Below, in pieces: positions 42,256-50,299 of a stretch of DNA of 64,000 nt (position 1 is its first letter; each line of letters begins with the position of its first letter). The DNA is from Sphaerotilus mobilis (lineage in GTDB: Bacteria; Pseudomonadota; Gammaproteobacteria; Burkholderiales; Burkholderiaceae_C), in the NCBI RefSeq assembly GCF_004216565.1, contig NZ_SGWV01000009.1, forward strand, positions 558,001 to 622,000, in the 5' to 3' direction. Both the position numbers and the translations under genes were made by a program. The notes beneath the pieces were generated by a model. It made no database searches and was not told the DNA's origin. It saw only the letters and a program-made list of their open reading frames with translations.

Positions 42256-43529
42256 CACCGGGCGCCGCGCCGCACCGGGCACGTCGCCACGGCATCGGCG
42301 CCAACCGGGCCCAGTTCGCGCACCAGCTGCTGCAGGTGCTGCTGGTCGGCATGACGATCGGGATGATGCGCAACGTCGTGCCGGCGCTGGCCGAGTCCGA
42401 GTTCGGTGTGCCGCGCGGCGCGATGCTGCTGCTGGTGGCCTTCGTGGTCGCCTTCGGCGCCGTCAAGGGCGTGATGAACCTGGTGGCTGGTCGGCTGGCC
42501 GATCGCCACGGCCGCCGCCGTGTCCTGCTGGCCGGCTGGCTGGCGGCCTTGCCCATCCCCTGGATGCTGGCCTACGGCACGAGCTGGAACTGGGTTGTGG
42601 CTGCCACGCTGCTGTTGGGCCTCCAGCAGGGTCTGACCTGGTCGATGACGCAGACCGCCGCACTCGACCTGACCCGCCCGGACGAGCGTGGCCGTGTGAT
42701 CGGCCTGAACGAGTTCGCCGGCTACCTGGGCGTGGCGCTGGCCGGCGTCGCCACGGGTTATCTGGCCACCTGGCTGGGGCCGCGCGCGAGCCTGCTGACC
42801 TTTGGCGTCGGCGTGACCGGGCTGGCCACGCTGCTGGCTGCGTTCGCGGTGCGCGAGACCCTGCCGTGGGTTGTCGACACGACACACCAGCCGACGCTGT
42901 CAACCCGCGAGGTTTTCCTGCAGACGAGTTGGCGCGACCGCCGGTTGGCCGCGCTGTGCCAGGCCGGCCTGGTCGAGAAATTCGTCGATGCGCTGGTCTG
43001 GATCGTGTGGCCCGTCTGGCTGCACCGGCAAGGCGTCGACCTGCCGGGCATCGGCTGGATCGTCGGCGCCTATGGCCTCAGCTGGGGCGTGGCGCAATGG
43101 CTGACCGGCCGCCTGTCGGACCGGCTGGGCCGGCACCGCCTCAACGTCGGCGGCATGTGGCTGTGCGGCCTGGGCGTCGCGCTGATGCCGCTGGGTGCAG
43201 GCCCGCTGGGCTGGATCGCGGCGGCCACGCTGACCGGCCTGGGCATGGCCATGCTCTACCCCAACCTCAGCGCGGCGGTGGCCGATCTGGCGGCGCCGGC
43301 CTGGCGCGCCTCGGCCATCGGCATCTACCGCTGCTGGCGCGACCTCGGCTACGGCCTGGGCGCCCTCGGCCTGGGCGTGGCGGCCAGCCTCGGCGGCGAT
43401 CTCGAAAGCGCCTTTGTCTTTGTGGCCGCCTCGATGGCCGCATCGGCCCTGGTGCTGCAGCGCTGGGGCGAGGAATCCCACCCGCAGCTTCGTCCCCGAT
43501 CCACCGGACACCCTGGAGACCCATCGTGA
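42252..43529 (+). CDS. MFS transporter in a sulfur-related operon
   Basis: A 425-aa major facilitator with twelve predicted helices. The cytoplasmic loop 2-3 motif GRLADRHGRRRVLLAG is present and repeated after helix 8 (GRLSDRLGRHRLNVGG). It starts inside the ArsR-rhodanese stop (ATGA) and its own stop overlaps the GTG of the downstream rhodanese, so it is the middle of a three-gene coupled operon. The neighbours suggest it moves a sulfur compound or exports a thiol-reactive toxicant. The direction and substrate are unknown. Confidence 0.9.
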   Translation: MTPGAAPHRARRHGIGANRAQFAHQLLQVLLVGMTIGMMRNVVPALAESEFGVPRGAMLLLVAFVVAFGAVKGVMNLVAGRLADRHGRRRVLLAGWLAALPIPWMLAYGTSWNWVVAATLLLGLQQGLTWSMTQTAALDLTRPDERGRVIGLNEFAGYLGVALAGVATGYLATWLGPRASLLTFGVGVTGLATLLAAFAVRETLPWVVDTTHQPTLSTREVFLQTSWRDRRLAALCQAGLVEKFVDALVWIVWPVWLHRQGVDLPGIGWIVGAYGLSWGVAQWLTGRLSDRLGRHRLNVGGMWLCGLGVALMPLGAGPLGWIAAATLTGLGMAMLYPNLSAAVADLAAPAWRASAIGIYRCWRDLGYGLGALGLGVAASLGGDLESAFVFVAASMAASALVLQRWGEESHPQLRPRSTGHPGDPS

Positions 43530-44035
43530 GCACACCCCGCACCCACAACCTCACCCACCCTCGGACCCGGTCCCGGCTTCGTCACGCCCTGATCCTGGCC
43601 GTCGTCGCCAGCGTGACGGGCCTGGCCACGCCCCTGGCGGCGCAAGCCCAGCTCAGTCCGGCGGCGGCCGAATCGCTCGCGTCCTACTTCGACTTCATCG
43701 ACGCCAACGGCGGCACGCTGATGGCCGAGCAGATCCCTGCCGAGGACTACCGCCGCCTGCACGTGCTGGACGTGCGCGACGCCAGCCAGTACGCCGTCAG
43801 CCACATCCCGGGCGCGGTCAACATCGAATGGCGCCAGGTCTTCGCCGAACGCGCCCGCCTGCCCAAGGACCGGACGGTGCTCGTCTACTGCAACACCAGC
43901 TCGTTCGCCGCCCAGGTCGCGATGGCCCTGCGCATGGACGGCATGGAGAACGTGCGCGTGCTGCGCGGCGGCTACACCGAGTGGAAGGCGCGCGGCGGCA
44001 TGGACGCCCACGCGCGGGCGTCCCAAGCACGCTGA
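43526..44035 (+). CDS. Periplasmic rhodanese-like protein
   Basis: A 169-aa exported rhodanese. The signal peptide (ALILAVVASVTGLATPLAAQA) is followed by a single rhodanese fold with LHVLDVRDASQYAVSHIPG and active-site loop YCNTSS with Cys122. The start is GTG with GGAG upstream, overlapping the MFS stop by 4 nt. It would transfer sulfane sulfur in the periplasm, complementing the cytosolic ArsR-rhodanese sensor and the transporter encoded just upstream. Confidence 0.92.
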   Translation: MSTPRTHNLTHPRTRSRLRHALILAVVASVTGLATPLAAQAQLSPAAAESLASYFDFIDANGGTLMAEQIPAEDYRRLHVLDVRDASQYAVSHIPGAVNIEWRQVFAERARLPKDRTVLVYCNTSSFAAQVAMALRMDGMENVRVLRGGYTEWKARGGMDAHARASQAR

Positions 44036-44168
44036 GCGCGGTGCGGGCCGCGACACCACGGTCAGCCGGCGTCCACTTCATCACGATCCCGGCGCGGCCT
44101 TGCCCGCCTGCTTGAGCACGGTCAAGCCGCCCCTGGACGCGGCGACGGCGCTGCCTAGACTGGCGTCC

Positions 44169-44621
44169 ATGGTGTCCCGATCCAAACCCTTGCGCAGCCC
44201 GGCGTGGCGGCGTCTGGCCGTCCACATCGCCTGGTGGGCGGTGCTGGCGCTGGCGCTGCTGCCCACGCTGGTGCGCACGGTGGCGCACACGGGGGCCTTG
44301 ACCCAGGCGGGGCAGGTCCTGCCGATGGACCTGTGCGGGAGCCTGCGTGTGGCGGGTGCAGCGGGTGCAGCAGGTGCAGCGGTCGCTGCCCCGTCGCCCG
44401 CTGACACGCCGGCCGAAGGTGCCGCACACGCCACGCTGGATGCCTGTGCGATCTGCGTGCTGGCCGCCAGCGTCGCTGCCGTGCCGGTGCCGACCGAGGC
44501 CAGCCGTGCCGCGCCGGCGCCCCTGGCATCGGACCCCTTGCCGGCGCTGACACCGGCACGCCCTGTGTCACGCCTCGCCGCGTCGATCGCCCGACCACGC
44601 GGACCACCCCTGCGCGCCTGA
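44169..44621 (+). CDS. DUF2946-like exported protein
   Basis: A 150-aa protein of the DUF2946 type: N-terminal anchor (WWAVLALALLPTLVR), a Cys at LPMDLCGS, a CAIC pair near the middle (LDACAICVLAASVA) and a C terminus ending in RPRGPPLRA. The Cys arrangement could bind copper or another soft metal. It contains a short Gly/Ala repeat (VAGAAGAAGAAVAA) coded by a GCAGGTGCA-type repeat. It is probably followed in the same unit by a small membrane protein (44719). Similar to the protein at 15304. Function unproven. Confidence 0.7.
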   Translation: MVSRSKPLRSPAWRRLAVHIAWWAVLALALLPTLVRTVAHTGALTQAGQVLPMDLCGSLRVAGAAGAAGAAVAAPSPADTPAEGAAHATLDACAICVLAASVAAVPVPTEASRAAPAPLASDPLPALTPARPVSRLAASIARPRGPPLRA

Positions 44622-44718
44622 TCCCGCCCCGGTGAGGCGGACGCTCGCCGTCCGTCCTGTTCCCGCCTTGGGCGTGTTGCCGTCGTCGACGACGAGCCCG
44701 CCCGATCAGGAGTTCCCC

Positions 44719-45027
44719 ATGAAGACGCTCGACCGCGACCGGCCGCTCAGCCATCGCCAACGGATGACGCTGTTCGTCGCCGCCCATCTGAGCCTGCCCA
44801 TCCTGGCCTATGGCACGGCGCTCGCCATCGGCCACGGCCACGACATGCCGCCGGTGCCGGCCGGGACGCGCCAGGTGTCCACCGGGCAGACCGAACGGTC
44901 GATGCCCGACGTGGCACTTACCGTCGCCGCAGCCGATCGCGGCAGCGATGCCGCACCGGCGGGCCTGGATCAAGCCAAGCCCTGGCGCATCGACACCAGC
45001 GGCCGCATCAGCTGGCAGGTGCCCTGA
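44719..45027 (+). CDS. Small membrane protein of unknown function
   Basis: A 102-aa protein with one N-terminal hydrophobic segment (MTLFVAAHLSLPILAYGTALAIG) and a His-containing turn (HGHDMPPVP) after it; the rest is polar. AGGAG stands 7 nt upstream of the ATG. It lies 98 nt after the DUF2946 gene and directly before a strong terminator, so the two form a unit. I do not recognise a family. Confidence 0.7.
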   Translation: MKTLDRDRPLSHRQRMTLFVAAHLSLPILAYGTALAIGHGHDMPPVPAGTRQVSTGQTERSMPDVALTVAAADRGSDAAPAGLDQAKPWRIDTSGRISWQVP

Positions 45028-45079
45028 CCCCCCTGACCCCGTTCCCCTTCGTCGATGAATGATCGACACCCCCCGTTGG

Positions 45080-45107
45080 ACCCGGCCCCCTGCCGGGTCT
45101 TTTTTTT
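45080..45107 (+). terminator. Strong Rho-independent terminator
   Basis: ACCCGGC / GCCGGGT 7-bp stem with a 5-nt loop, followed by C and eight T. It ends the DUF2946-small membrane protein unit, just before the convergent ModA-like gene. Confidence 0.95.
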
Positions 45108-45113
45108 GCCGCC

Positions 45114-45818
45114 TCAGGCCGGGTCCATGCCGTGGCGCCGCTTGTCAGCGGCGCTGTCCGGCGAGGCGAGGAAGGTCAGCAAGGCGCGTGCGGCGTCGGC
45201 CTGGGTGGAACGTGTCGAGAGGGCGGCCGCGAAGGTGGTGACGATCTGGATCTCGCTGGGCAGGGCGCCCAGCACGGTGATGCCGGGCAGGGACATCAGC
45301 TCGCTGAGTTGCTGGAAGCCCAGCTCGACCTCGCCGCTGGCGACCAGCGAGCCCACCGGCACGCCGGGCGGCGGGGTGACGATGCGTGCGGCCAGCGATT
45401 CGGCCAGGCCCCAGCGCTCGAACAGCTGGGCCAGTTGCACGCCGCTCGGTCCGGTCGAATAGCCGATGGTGCGGGCAGCGGCCACCGCCGCGCGCACCGC
45501 TGCCTCGCTGCTCAGGTCCGGCTGCGGCGCGCCTTCACGCACGGCCACCGCCACGCCGGAATGCACCAGGTCGACCCGCGGCCCGGCCACGTGGCCATCG
45601 GCGATCAGGCCGTCGATGGCGTTGGACGCCAGCGCGACCAGGTCGAAGACCTCGCCCGCGCGCACCCGCTTGGCGGCGTCGACGCCACCCACCGCGACGC
45701 TCGTGACCATGTGGCCGGTTTCGCGTTCGAAGCGCGCCACCAGGTCGGCCAGCAAGGCCCGTGTGGCCATGGACGAGATCATCGTGAGGCTGGCGGTAGC
45801 GGCGGTCGAAGCGGTCAT
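45114..45818 (-). CDS. ModA-like substrate-binding-domain protein without signal peptide
   Basis: A 234-aa protein of the periplasmic-binding-protein-II class, with ModA-like segments (MISSMATRALLADLVARFE, FDLVALASNAIDGLI, GYSTGPSGVQLAQLFERW, VELGFQQLSELM). No signal peptide is present and no permease or ATPase gene is nearby, so it is probably cytosolic. It may bind a small oxyanion or serve as an enzyme or regulator. Similar orphan ModA-like proteins are common in Burkholderiales. Function unknown. Confidence 0.85.
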   Translation of the reverse strand: MTASTAATASLTMISSMATRALLADLVARFERETGHMVTSVAVGGVDAAKRVRAGEVFDLVALASNAIDGLIADGHVAGPRVDLVHSGVAVAVREGAPQPDLSSEAAVRAAVAAARTIGYSTGPSGVQLAQLFERWGLAESLAARIVTPPPGVPVGSLVASGEVELGFQQLSELMSLPGITVLGALPSEIQIVTTFAAALSTRSTQADAARALLTFLASPDSAADKRRHGMDPA

Positions 45819-45874
45819 GGCGATGCGGTCTGCAAGGTTGTCGATCGGCCGATTATCCCGATGCCATCGGCCCT

Positions 45875-46795
45875 TCAGGCGATCGACGCGGTGCCGGGCA
45901 CGTCGATCAGCCAGGTCGGCCGGTGACCGTCGCGCTCGCCCTTGGTCGGGTAGCCGAGCGGGTTGGCGACGACCCGGCAGCGGCCGGTCGAGCCGTCCGG
46001 GCGCGAGCCTTCGGCGACGAAGTCAATGGCGCAGTGCAGGTGGCCGTGCAGCCAGAGATCGGCTTGCGGCAGCAGCGCGTCCAGCGCGTTGCAGAAGCCG
46101 GCCGTGCCCGGTACCAGGCCGTAGCGCGGATCGGCGCAGCGCAGGCTGGGCGCGAAGTGGGTGACGACGACGGTGGGCTCGCCGTCCGGTCGCGGCGCGG
46201 CCAGGGCCTCGCGCAACCAGGTCTGGTCGGCCAGACCCAGTTCCCGCAGGGCGAGCGCCAGCATCGGCGTGCCGTCGGCGTCGCGGGTGGTGTGGCGACG
46301 CAGCCAGAAGTCGGCCGCCCGCAGCGCCTTGTCGCGCTGCTTGGCCTGCCGCACCGCCAGACTGTGCGCGGCGCCGGCCGCACCGCGCAGGTGAGCGCCC
46401 TTGGGCGGCGGCGCCGCCGCTTCCGCCGCCGCCAGGGCCTCGAAGTCGGTCCACAGCGTGCAGCCGATGAAGCGCACGCCATCGAGCACCAGCACCTCGC
46501 GGTCCAGCCAGATCAGCCCCAGCTCGTTGCACAGGCGGCGCAGGCGCGCGCGGGTCTCGATCAGCGGCAGCTCGTCGTATTCATGGTTGCCCGGCAGGTA
46601 GATCACCCGCCGCCACGGCCCACCGCGCAGCGGCGAAAACCGCGCCAGCCCGAAGTCGTCGCCGTCCAGCTTCGAGCCCGTCTGGTAGGACCCCACATCG
46701 CCCGCCAGCACCAGCACATCAGCCCCCGGCGCATGCGGCGGCTGGTAGCCAGGATCGGATTCGAGGTGCAGGTCGGAGAGGAGCTGGAGGCGCAA
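45875..46795 (-). CDS. Metallophosphoesterase
   Basis: A 306-aa calcineurin-like phosphoesterase. Metal-binding motifs occur in order: LSDLHLES (D-x-H), LAGDVG, LPGNHEY, VVTHFAPS and GHLHCAID. No signal peptide is present, so it acts in the cytoplasm. Substrates of this class range from cyclic nucleotides to diadenosine polyphosphates and phosphoproteins; nothing in the sequence settles the choice. It lies between the ModA-like gene and a REP-rich gap. Confidence 0.9.
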   Translation of the reverse strand: MRLQLLSDLHLESDPGYQPPHAPGADVLVLAGDVGSYQTGSKLDGDDFGLARFSPLRGGPWRRVIYLPGNHEYDELPLIETRARLRRLCNELGLIWLDREVLVLDGVRFIGCTLWTDFEALAAAEAAAPPPKGAHLRGAAGAAHSLAVRQAKQRDKALRAADFWLRRHTTRDADGTPMLALALRELGLADQTWLREALAAPRPDGEPTVVVTHFAPSLRCADPRYGLVPGTAGFCNALDALLPQADLWLHGHLHCAIDFVAEGSRPDGSTGRCRVVANPLGYPTKGERDGHRPTWLIDVPGTASIA

Positions 46796-46879
46796 GGCGT
46801 GGCTTTCAGTCAGATGGGCCCGGCAAGCCTAGCTCAGCCCTTGAATCGGCCCGCCGTCGTCACCCCTGGAGATGCAGCC

Positions 46880-47042
46880 CGGTAGGTCGGACACCCCGTG
46901 TCCGACGGGCTGGTGCCGATGGGCCTGTTCACCAACAACCCCGTTGAACGCGCCCATCGGACGGCCTTGGGCACCTTCGGCCGAAAGCCCCAACGCGTCT
47001 GCGGCCGCGAGCCTGTCGGACACGGGGTGTCCGACCTACCGG
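46880..47042. repeat. REPIN-like element, copy A
   Basis: The left REP starts with GTAG followed by GTCGGACAC-CCC-GTGTCCGAC (46882-46906). The right REP is the same in inverse orientation, ending in CTAC (47015-47039). About 110 bp between them also fold: CCGATGGGC pairs with GCCCATCGG, and GTTCA with TGAAC. A tetranucleotide GTAG before a palindrome, paired head to head, is the hallmark of REP doublets mobilised by RAYT (Y1 transposase) proteins. No RAYT gene is in the window. Confidence 0.85.
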
Positions 47043-47075
47043 GTGGTGTGGACGCGGTGGCCGGTGCGTGTTGCC

Positions 47076-47102
47076 GTTGGACCCGGGGTGCCCGATCGAC
47101 CG
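47076..47102. repeat. Degenerate REP-like motif
   Basis: GTTGGACCCGGGGTGCCCGA followed by TCGACCGGGC: a decayed relative of the inverse REP half, directly after REPIN copy A. Two further relatives lie at 47486-47510 and 47546-47572 after copy B, each preceded by a GGCCGGTGCG-type spacer. Confidence 0.65.
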
Positions 47103-47288
47103 GGCGGTGTGAATGCGGCGATCGGTGCGTGTTGCTGGGTCGGCAACGGTGGGCCACCGATGTCATGTTCGATGGGACATGCGCCGTGTTCATCGAGGCC
47201 GCCAGGCCTTGGATCGAGCCGTCACCTTCACCCGTCTGAGACGCCGCCATGGTCGGACGGCGACACCGCCCCGATCGGACACACCGCC

Positions 47289-47452
47289 CGGTAGGTCGGA
47301 CACCCCGTGTCCGACGGGCTGGTGCCGATGGGCCTGTTCACCAACAACCCCGTTTGAACGCGCCCATCAGATGGCCTTGGGCACCTTCGGCCGAAAGCCC
47401 CAACGCGGCTGCGGCCACGAGCCCGTCGGACACGGGGTGTCCGACCTACCGG
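47289..47452. repeat. REPIN-like element, copy B
   Basis: A second copy of the same element, about 407 bp downstream of the first, with the left REP at 47291-47315 and the right REP at 47425-47449. It differs by a few substitutions (for example GCCCATCAGATGGCC for GCCCATCGGACGGCC) and one extra T, so the inner palindrome is partly decayed. Confidence 0.85.
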
Positions 47453-47485
47453 GTGGTGTGGACGCGGCGGCCGGTGCGCGTTGCC

Positions 47486-47572
47486 GTCGGACCCGGGGTG
47501 TCCGACCTTCCGGTTGGCGTGAACGCTGCGGCCGGTGCGTGTTGCCGTCGGACCCGGGGTGCCCGATCGACC
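47486..47572. repeat. Two further degenerate REP-like motifs
   Basis: GTCGGACCCGGGGTGTCCGA continuing CCTTC (47486-47510), and GTCGGACCCGGGGTGCCCGA continuing TCGACC (47546-47572), repeat about every 60 bp with the same GCGGCCGGTGCG spacer. Confidence 0.65.
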
Positions 47573-47606
47573 GGGCGGTGTGAACCCGGCGACCAGCACG
47601 CCTTGC

Positions 47607-49088
47607 TCAGCCCGGCAGGCCCGGGGCGCCTGGCAAGAACACCGTCACCCGCAGGCCGCCCAGTGGGCTGGTGGACAGTGTCAGTTCGCCGCCGTACAGG
47701 GCGACCGATTCGCGCACGATGGCCAGGCCCAGGCCGTGGCCGGGGACTTGTTCGTCGGCGCGCACGCCGCGTTGCAGGACGGCCTCGCGCTGGGCGGCGT
47801 CCAGGCCGGGGCCGTCGTCGTCGACCTGCAGGCGCAGCCGCCCGGACGTGTCCCAGGCGGCGTCGATGACGACCCGCTGGCGGGCCCACTTGCAGGCGTT
47901 GTCGATCAGGTTGCCGAGCAGCTCCTGCAGGTCCTGCGGTTCGCCCAGGAAGGCCAACTCGGGCGGGTCGGCGTCCCAGTCGATGCGCAGCTCGCGGGCC
48001 TGATGGACACGCGCCATGACCCGGACCAGGCCATCGACCTGCGGCGCGACCGGCGTGCGCAGCCCGCTGCCACCGGCCAGCGCGGCGCTGCGGGCGCGGG
48101 CGAGGTGCCAGTCGACCTGACGGCGGGCGGTGTCGACCTGTTCGGCGACATGGCGGGCCAGCTCGCCGAGCGGGCCGTCGGCGGCCGCATGCGGCGCAGC
48201 CTGGTTGGCCAGAACGGCCAGCGGCGTCTTGACCGCATGGGCGAGGTTGCCGGCCTGGCTGCGGGCCCGGGCGATCCATTGCGACTGCCGTTCGAGCACC
48301 TGGTTGAAGTCGTCGATCAGCGGCTGGACCTCGGCCGGAAACGCCGCGCCAGCGTCGGGTGCGACCAGGCGTTGCTGGCGGCCGTCGCGCAGCTCGGCCA
48401 GTGCGCGCTGCAGGCCGCGCAAGGGCGCCAGGCCCAGCCGCACCTGGGCCAGCGCCGCCAGCATCAGCAGCAGGCCGAGCAGCGCCAGCGAGGCCGCCAG
48501 GCTGCCGATGAAGGGCCGGGTGGCGGCGTCGACCTCGGCTGCGTCGACCGCCACGATCAGGCGCCAGTGCGGCGTTGTGGCCAGCGTCGATGTGATCGGG
48601 TCCGGCCGGTCGACGTCCTCGTTGACCGGCACCGCATCGGGCGGCACGACCACCCGTTCGAGCACGATCAGCGCCGGCTCGAACGGGCCGGCGACGCGGT
48701 GCGCATGCAGCTCGCCCGGCGCGGGCGTGTCATCGGGCAAGGTCAGGGCGCTGTCCCACAGCGAGCGCGAGCGCGCCGCGCCGCGCCGCTCGGCCGTGTC
48801 GACCTGCCAGTACAGGCCGCTGGACGGACGCCGCCAGCGCGGGTCGAGCAGCGCACTGGCGTCGACCTGCGGGCTGCCGTCGGGGCTGCGTTCGACATGG
48901 CCGGTCAGCTGGTCGAGGTGCAGGCGCAGCATGGCCTCGGTCTGGCGTTCGACATGGCGGGCGAACAGCGCCGACAGGCCCCAGCCGGCCAGCAGCAAGG
49001 CGACACAGATGCCGGCCAGCGTCAGCGCCAGCAGGCGGGCGCGCAGCGAATCGCGCAAACGTCCGATGACCGACAGGCCCGTGTTCAT
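47607..49088 (-). CDS. Sensor histidine kinase (PhoQ/QseC-like)
   Basis: A 493-aa membrane kinase. Two membrane helices (about 20-42 and 195-215) flank a ~150-residue periplasmic sensor. Then follow a HAMP-like linker, the dimerisation helix with phospho-acceptor His284 (NLAHAVKTPLAVL) and an HATPase domain (LLGNLIDNACKWA, DDGPGLD, GHGLGLAIVRESV). It overlaps the response-regulator stop by 4 nt (ATGA), so both are made from one transcript with the PepSY gene upstream. The sensed signal is unknown; the cytochrome genes across the divergent promoter are the likely targets. Confidence 0.93.
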   Translation of the reverse strand: MNTGLSVIGRLRDSLRARLLALTLAGICVALLLAGWGLSALFARHVERQTEAMLRLHLDQLTGHVERSPDGSPQVDASALLDPRWRRPSSGLYWQVDTAERRGAARSRSLWDSALTLPDDTPAPGELHAHRVAGPFEPALIVLERVVVPPDAVPVNEDVDRPDPITSTLATTPHWRLIVAVDAAEVDAATRPFIGSLAASLALLGLLLMLAALAQVRLGLAPLRGLQRALAELRDGRQQRLVAPDAGAAFPAEVQPLIDDFNQVLERQSQWIARARSQAGNLAHAVKTPLAVLANQAAPHAAADGPLGELARHVAEQVDTARRQVDWHLARARSAALAGGSGLRTPVAPQVDGLVRVMARVHQARELRIDWDADPPELAFLGEPQDLQELLGNLIDNACKWARQRVVIDAAWDTSGRLRLQVDDDGPGLDAAQREAVLQRGVRADEQVPGHGLGLAIVRESVALYGGELTLSTSPLGGLRVTVFLPGAPGLPG

Positions 49089-49756
49089 CGGCCTTCCGGC
49101 GCGCCTTCAAGCCGGTAGCCGAGGCCGCGCACGGTCTCGATCAGGCCGGGCGGCAGCTTCTTGCGCAGCCGGCCGATGAAGACCTCGATGGTGTTGGAGT
49201 CGCGGTCGCTGTCCTGCGCGTAGAGGTGCTCGGTCAGCTCGGTGCGCGAGACCACCTGGCCGGCCCGGTGCATCAGGTAGGCCAGCAGCTTGTACTCGTG
49301 GCTGGTCAGCGTGACCGGCATGCCATCGATGGTGACCCGGCCGCTGCGGGTGTCCAGCGCGACGGGACCGCTGTGCAGCGTCGGGCTGGCCAGCCCGTTG
49401 GCGCGGCGGATCAGGGCCCGCACGCGGGCCAGCAGCTCTTCCATGTGGAAGGGCTTGGCGAGGTAGTCGTCGGCCCCGGCGTCGATGCCGGCGACCTTGT
49501 CGTGCCAGTGGTCACGCGCGGTCAGGATCAGCACCGGCAGCGTGCGAGCGGCGCTGCGCCAGCGCCTCAGCACGCTCAGGCCGTCGATCAGCGGCAGGCC
49601 TAGGTCCAGCACGGCGGCGTCGTAGGTCTCGACCTCGCCCAGGTGCTGGCCCTCGCGGCCATCGGCGGCGTGGTCGACCGTGTAGCCGGCCTCGGCCAGT
49701 GCGGCGCGCAGCTGCTGCGCCAGCGCGGCGTCGTCTTCGACCAGCAGGATCTTCAT
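49085..49756 (-). CDS. OmpR/PhoP-family response regulator
   Basis: A 223-aa response regulator: receiver domain (~1-115; acidic pair ED at 7-8, phospho-acceptor D51 in VLDLGLPLIDGL, the conserved Thr and Lys in LTARD and YLAKPF) and a winged-helix DNA-binding domain (~125-220; TSHEYKLLAYLMHRAGQVVS). It is 51 nt downstream of the PepSY gene and coupled by ATGA to the kinase. Likely regulates the adjacent PepSY and cytochrome genes. Confidence 0.95.
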   Translation of the reverse strand: MKILLVEDDAALAQQLRAALAEAGYTVDHAADGREGQHLGEVETYDAAVLDLGLPLIDGLSVLRRWRSAARTLPVLILTARDHWHDKVAGIDAGADDYLAKPFHMEELLARVRALIRRANGLASPTLHSGPVALDTRSGRVTIDGMPVTLTSHEYKLLAYLMHRAGQVVSRTELTEHLYAQDSDRDSNTIEVFIGRLRKKLPPGLIETVRGLGYRLEGAPEGR

Positions 49757-49807
49757 CGTTCGGGACTCGTGGTTGGGAGGGCGCGATCGATCTTGCCGCA
49801 GCGCCGC

Positions 49808-50176
49808 TCAACGGTCTTTTGCATGGCGCAAGGGTTCGGCGGTGCGGGCATCCAGCCTGACCTTGGTGACGCGGCCGTCGGCCTGCAGGAGCTTGATCTC
49901 GTAGTGCCAGCGGCCGCGGCGCTCCTCCAGCTCGACCTCCAACACCTGCGGCGCGGCCTGGCCGGCTGGCTGCTGGCGCTCCAGCGCCTCCAGCACCTTG
50001 CGCAGCGGCAGCACCTGACCGCTGGCCACGGCGGCGCGGGCGCGGTCATGGTCGTCATCGGCGCGGGCCGGCGGGGCGAGGCCGGTCAGGCACAGGGCGA
50101 CGGCCAGGACGCCAAGGGCCGCAACAGTCGGGCGGTGGCAAAAGGGCAGGTGGCAGAAGGGCAGGTGGCAAGGCAT
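49808..50176 (-). CDS. PepSY-domain periplasmic protein
   Basis: A 122-aa exported protein with a hydrophobic N-terminal segment (VAALGVLAVALCLTGLAPPARA) and a PepSY-like body (VLPLRKVLEALERQQ, VLEVELEERRGRWHYEIKLL, VRLDARTAEPLR). PepSY proteins often modulate a neighbouring kinase or protease. The chosen ATG lies in a 15-bp tandem repeat that codes LPFCHLPFCH; the real start could be slightly later. It heads the two-component operon and is divergent from the SHP gene. Confidence 0.85.
   Translation of the reverse strand: MPCHLPFCHLPFCHRPTVAALGVLAVALCLTGLAPPARADDDHDRARAAVASGQVLPLRKVLEALERQQPAGQAAPQVLEVELEERRGRWHYEIKLLQADGRVTKVRLDARTAEPLRHAKDR
50140..50174. repeat. 15-bp tandem repeat over the PepSY start codon
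   Basis: The unit GGGCAGGTGGCARAA occurs two and a half times, just at the N terminus of the PepSY gene. Copy-number changes would alter the N-terminal LPFCH repeats of the signal region without a frameshift. Confidence 0.75.
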
Positions 50177-50299
50177 GGGGCACCGATGCTGCGCAAGGGG
50201 CGATGAATCTCGCATGAATGCGGCCTTCAGGGTGGGTACAGCGGGGGTTCTCGAAGATGCCGTCCATCCCCTCATGCAGCCTGACCCAGGAGTCCCGAC

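Larger units (their letters stand above)
46796..47606. other. Gene-free repeat region
   Basis: About 800 bp between the phosphoesterase and the sensor kinase without a credible gene. It is made of two near-identical nested palindromic units (46880-47042 and 47289-47452) and several degenerate REP-like motifs. Open frames in it are by-products of the repeats. Confidence 0.85.

Noticed and set aside
46872-47599. Several open frames of 110-160 codons across the REP region.
   Set aside because: They are translations of the palindromic repeats, differ between the two copies by frameshift, and show no coding features.
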